64,000 nt of DNA from Manis javanica (lineage: Eukaryota; Chordata; Mammalia; Pholidota; Manidae). Below the pieces are notes generated by a model. That model did no database searches. It saw nothing but the letters and a program-made list of their open reading frames with translations, and was not told the origin of the DNA. The stretch is taken from assembly GCF_040802235.1 (NCBI RefSeq), contig NC_133166.1, forward strand, positions 186,001 to 250,000, written 5' to 3'. Positions 60,166-64,000 of the stretch are shown here, one piece after another. Every line of letters begins with the position of its first letter. The first letter of the stretch is position 1. Both the position numbers and the translations under genes were made by a program.

Positions 60166-60606
60166 ATCTCAAGGAGAATGGGAGCAATATTTAAAATTTA
60201 TCAGGATGACCATGTGGGACAGAAGGTCTATTTCAAATTATTACACTATTATTATCAGAAAGCAGTAGTTACATAATGAATAAACAGAAGTTTTGAAAAA
60301 ACATTTTCATCAATTATCTCCATGTATAATAATCACAGATTTTCTACTGTTTCTGAGAAATTCTCCATCAAGTGTTTAAATATGTCCTTCAGTTCTCATA
60401 GGACTTCATGCCTTAACTGAGAACCTGAAGCACTGAGCAGGTACTCGACAATGTGAGATGAAAAGCAGCAGTGGTTACAGCAAGACAGTGAGCATTTCCC
60501 TTTTTCTTGTGCTCCATGGAGGAAAAAACGTGCACTTAGGAGAATTGTAATGCTGTCATTTCCGTTGAGTCAGCGGTGCATTCTCTTGTCTCTTTTCTGA
60601 TCTCAG
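60166..60606 (+). promoter_or_regulatory. 5' region of OR copy 3 with intron acceptor
   Basis: The acceptor TTTTCTGATCTCAG ends at 60606, 13 bases before the ATG. The stretch is more diverged from copies 1 and 2 than those are from each other. No core promoter is identifiable. Confidence 0.6.
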
Positions 60607-60619
60607 GAGTACTGAGGCT

Positions 60620-61558
60620 ATGATTAGGAGAGGAAACAGTACAGAGATCACCCACTTCATCCTCTTGGGGTTCTCCGATTTTCCCAGAATGAAAGCACTG
60701 CTCTTTGCTGTGTTCCTGGTGATCTACGTTACAACTCTGACTTGGAACCTGAGCCTCATCATCTTAATAAGGATGGATTCCCACCTCCACACACCCATGT
60801 ACTTCTTCCTCAGCAACCTGTCCTTCCTAGACATCTGCTATGTGACCTCCACAGCCCCCAAGATGCTCTCTGACTTCTTCCAAGAACAGCATACTATCAC
60901 CCTAGTGGGTTGTGCCATTCAGTACTTCTTCTTTTCAGCCATGGGACTGACTGAGACTTGTCTCATGACAGCCATGGCTTATGACCGCTATGCTGCCATT
61001 TGTAATCCACTTCTCTATTCATCAGTCATGTCACCCACCCTATGTGTCGGGATGGTGCTGGGATCCTATATGGCTGGACTCTCTGGTTCTGTATCCCAAG
61101 TGTGTGCCATTCTTCAACTCCACTTCTGTGGGCCTAATGTCATCCACCACTTCTTCTGTGACATGCCCCAACTGTTAGTCCTGTCCTGCACTGACACTTT
61201 CTTTGTCCAACTTTTACTTGCTATATTAGCAATGATCTTTGGGATAATAAGTGCCCTTGTTGTCATGATATCCTATGCCTATATTGTCATCTCCATCATG
61301 AAGATCACTACAGCTCAAGGCAGGTCCAAGGCTTTCAACACCTGTGCTTCTCACCTGACAGCAGTTTCCCTCTTCTATACCTCAGCTATGTTTGTCTATT
61401 TGAGTTCCAGCTCTGGCAGGTCTTCCAACTTTGACAGATTCGCATCATTCTTCTACACAGTGATGATTCCCATGTTGAATCCCTTGATTTACAGTCTGAG
61501 GAACAGGGAAATCAAAGATGCCTTGAAGAGGTTGCAAAAGAAAGGAAGGTATTGCTGA
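60620..61558 (+). CDS. OR5AN1: Olfactory receptor, OR5AN1-like, copy 3 (intact)
   Basis: A complete 312-residue class II olfactory receptor ending in TGA. N-glycosylation site N6-S-T8; seven hydrophobic segments at roughly residues 25-50, 57-80, 98-120, 140-162, 195-222, 238-260 and 270-292; Cys98/Cys180 disulfide pair; [35 protein letters not shown]; and a short basic C-terminus. Numbering matches human OR5AN1 without gaps as I remember it. All five residues I recall as contacts in published musk-docking models are present: Phe105, Phe194, Phe207, Phe252 and Tyr260. This makes copy 3 the best candidate in the window for the ancestral musk-type specificity. The start follows the conserved 5' acceptor. 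It is the only copy with no retrovirus upstream. Confidence 0.95.
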   Translation: MIRRGNSTEITHFILLGFSDFPRMKALLFAVFLVIYVTTLTWNLSLIILIRMDSHLHTPMYFFLSNLSFLDICYVTSTAPKMLSDFFQEQHTITLVGCAIQYFFFSAMGLTETCLMTAMAYDRYAAICNPLLYSSVMSPTLCVGMVLGSYMAGLSGSVSQVCAILQLHFCGPNVIHHFFCDMPQLLVLSCTDTFFVQLLLAILAMIFGIISALVVMISYAYIVISIMKITTAQGRSKAFNTCASHLTAVSLFYTSAMFVYLSSSSGRSSNFDRFASFFYTVMIPMLNPLIYSLRNREIKDALKRLQKKGRYC

Positions 61559-63239
61559 CTTCAGATATTCTAAGATTTCTCACAGATTTGTGCTATCAGA
61601 ATCCCCTTAACCCACAATACTGAGGCCATGAGTAGACTATAGCAAAATTAATACTACCTTTTGGCATTGAAAGCTGATTTGACAGGTACTATGGCAAAAA
61701 GAACCAACAGCCTATTCAAAGCCACACAAGCACAATATTTTTAAGTCTTGAAACTTCATTGCTCACACCCTACATTTAATCTACCCACAAATGTTTGCAA
61801 AACATCAAGATACAGAAACTTGTCGCTTCTTTTTTCTTCTGAAATCAAGCCCTGTTCAGCGCCCTAAAGGAGAGATACCTGTCGGAGGCCCCAGGAGTAT
61901 AAAAGCCCTGTCTCCCAAATGTTCTGATGCAGCGTAATCCAGACACGATTGTGATCCATGTTCCGTGTTTCTGACCAGAATGGGAATGGACCGTGGGAGG
62001 GGTGTGCCTTTGGACAGAATCAAGACTGTACAATTGGCCTGGTTACGCCTCCTGGAAAGAGTTGTCTGAGAGAGCTGATGTTTGTCTAAGACCTTGTTCA
62101 GTGCTGATTGCCAAGTAAGATTTTGGTCACATCCTGTTTCTCCACCAGCTGTAGTCTATGGAAAGAGGGTGTGATTTGAATCACAAGGAGAAACAATGAA
62201 GCCTGTCATCCCTTCAGTGCCATTTATTTATTATTCTAATGATTTCTGATGAGAGGTGGTGTTCAAAATCTATGTCACAAACCAGTAGCAATTTCTGATA
62301 TATGTGATTCAAACCTCTGTCCAGATTTTCCAGATTTTTCTGTCCCATTAAATCTGGAAAATTTACCTTGGCGGACATACAGTTGATGGTTCACACTATC
62401 AAAATGCTTCTGATATTTCAAGCATCTGTTCATGTTTATTGTGAGAATGCATTGTAACAATAAAGTTACTCGATATTCAATATTGCAGAGACTAAGAACA
62501 AATATGGAAAACTGGAATACCTTATTTCCTATTTTCTGTTTAAATCTTATGTTCTAGAGATTTATGGTTGAGTGAGGTGATAGAACGGATGGAGTAGAAT
62601 GGTTACTTGTAGTTTGATGTCGATATTTTCCAGGAAGCTTCAAGGGCCAGGATAGAAAACAAGCAGTGGGATATGCAGGCTTCCCAGCCCCAGCCAGTTT
62701 CCAGGATCTGAAGGAGGTCATAGAGTATTTGGTGGTTATGGGCTGGTGAGACAGAGTAAGGAAATGTGGAGCAATAATAACAATTGATTTGTGAGATTAC
62801 TTAGAAATGAACAAGCTGATATGAAATGGATGTCATCACATTTATGTATTTTTCTTAGAGATTCATTTGGGTTCTTAATGTTGTTTTGGGCCTCAATTTT
62901 GATGAGTGACATGAATAACTTCAATTAAAGGACTGTAAGTGAGGAGGTGTTTGAAGGCTTTTCCAAACCTTCCATGAGATTCCACATGGACAGGATTGAG
63001 AGATGGGGAATTATTGTACCTCTGGGAAAGTATGTGAGGGCATTCCCCATGCCAAGGAAAGAATACAGTATGAATAAAGGTTGTGTGGCCCCTGTGCAGC
63101 CATAGGCATCCTCTTTGAAGCATTTCTCTTTCAAAATGTATAATAATGTGTGGGAAGTCTATTTCTAAGGTCAAGGGCTTCCTTAGGAGACAGAGCTCTG
63201 TTTGGTTTATAATACAGTGTTGTTCATTAATATCACAAT
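61559..63239. other. Downstream flank of OR copy 3
   Basis: No gene is seen. It is homologous to the flanks after the other copies but the most diverged of the four. The GC/TATA element is absent at the expected place (about 62690), where the sequence reads CCAGCCCCAGCCAG instead. Confidence 0.65.
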
Positions 63240-64000
63240 GGTGCACATTATATTTCCAGATTTACTTATCTTCTAGTTCTAAATTTGAACCCTTAAACAA
63301 TATCTCTCCAATTCCCCTGCCCCTGGAAGCATCATTCTACTCTCTGTTACTATGAGTTAGACTTTTTGATATTCCACATACTAGTGATATCCTACAGTAT
63401 TTGTCTTTCTCTGTCTGGTTTATCCCACTTAGCACAATACTATCAAGTTCTATCCATGATGCTGCAACTGGAAGGATATCCTGCACCCCCAATGCTAAAT
63501 AATAATCCACTGTATGTATTTATCATGTCTTCTTCATTCATCCACTGATGGAGACTTAGGTAGTTTCCATATCTTGGCTTTTGTGAATAATGCTGTAATA
63601 AACATGGGAGGTCAGATCTTTTAGACATCCCATTTTTATTTCCATTTGATATATACTCAGATGTGGATTTGCTAGATCATATGGTAGTTCTATTTGCAAA
63701 TTTTTAAGGACGCTCCATAGTGTTTTTAATAGTGGCCAAAACAATTACCTTCCCAGCAATACTATATAAGCATTGCCTTTCTCCACATATTCACCAATAT
63801 TTGTTATCTCTTCTCTTCTTGATTTTAGCCACTCTAACAAAAGTGGCCTATTCGATAACTAAGGAATCTAACCTATATTTGTTATCTCATTTTGTTTTCA
63901 TTGCATGTCCTTGGAGATTAGTGATGTTGTGCTCCTTTTCATAGACATGTTGGCCATTTGGATGTCTTCTTAAAAAATTATCTATTCAATTCCACTGTCC
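63240..64000 (-). mobile_element. Old LINE-1, minus strand, runs off the window
   Basis: The counterpart of 1320-2060. Sequence at about 63935-63965 (CATGTTGGCCATTTG) matches DNA just inside the segment deleted from intervals B and C (A: about 2015-2030), so this copy lacks that deletion. Confidence 0.78.

Noticed and set aside
1-64000. CRISPR arrays, tRNA or rRNA genes, bacterial operons
   Set aside because: None seen; the short repeats are dinucleotide tracts and transposon copies in mammalian DNA.

Overview
This window is mammalian nuclear DNA: AT-rich, almost filled by LINE-1 and other interspersed repeats, with three copies of one intronless, class II olfactory receptor (OR) gene, all on the + strand. 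The receptors match the OR5AN1 family as I know it (musk receptor; human chromosome 11q12, mouse MOR215). Copy 1 (26308-27246) and copy 3 (60620-61558) are complete 312-codon genes. Copy 2 (45504-46442) is a pseudogene with one nonsense codon at position 260. The species cannot be proved from this sequence. The 3' tail of the younger LINE-1s reminds me of pangolin genomes, but I hold that only weakly.

Layout: the window is a tandem array of duplicated modules. Position 1 lies in what looks like the downstream flank of a further OR copy just outside the window (homologous to the DNA about 360 bases after the stop of copy 1). The same series then recurs: OR downstream flank, old minus-strand LINE-1, old plus-strand LINE-1, MIR-type SINE relics, a (TG)n tract, a second MIR and a (TG)n(AG)n tract, a minus-strand LINE-1 3' UTR relic, a further flank, then the next OR. 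OR start-to-start distances are 19.2 kb and 15.1 kb.

Later insertions separate the copies. Interval A (1-26 kb) holds a 4.8-kb LINE-1 lacking its reverse-transcriptase core (4678-9465), a 2-kb insertion that looks like a LINE-1 3' transduction carrying a retroviral env fragment and LTR (11728-13693), and a short minus-strand LINE-1 (15896-16346). Interval C holds a 1.6-kb 5'-truncated LINE-1 (53169-54781). A 5.8-kb degenerate endogenous retrovirus lies directly upstream of OR copies 1 and 2 (20063-25822 and 39150-45015); copy 3 has the empty site at about 60156.

Two independent markers, the retrovirus upstream and a shared 1.4-kb deletion in the old LINE-1 downstream, agree that copies 1 and 2 are sisters and that copy 3, whose flanks are the most diverged, is the outgroup. 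The coding regions are much more alike than their flanks, including 118 consecutive bases identical in all three, which suggests gene conversion. Apart from the receptors, all protein-coding potential seen is transposon- or retrovirus-derived and broken. I found no RNA genes, CRISPR or bacterial-type features, and no new biological system that I can defend.
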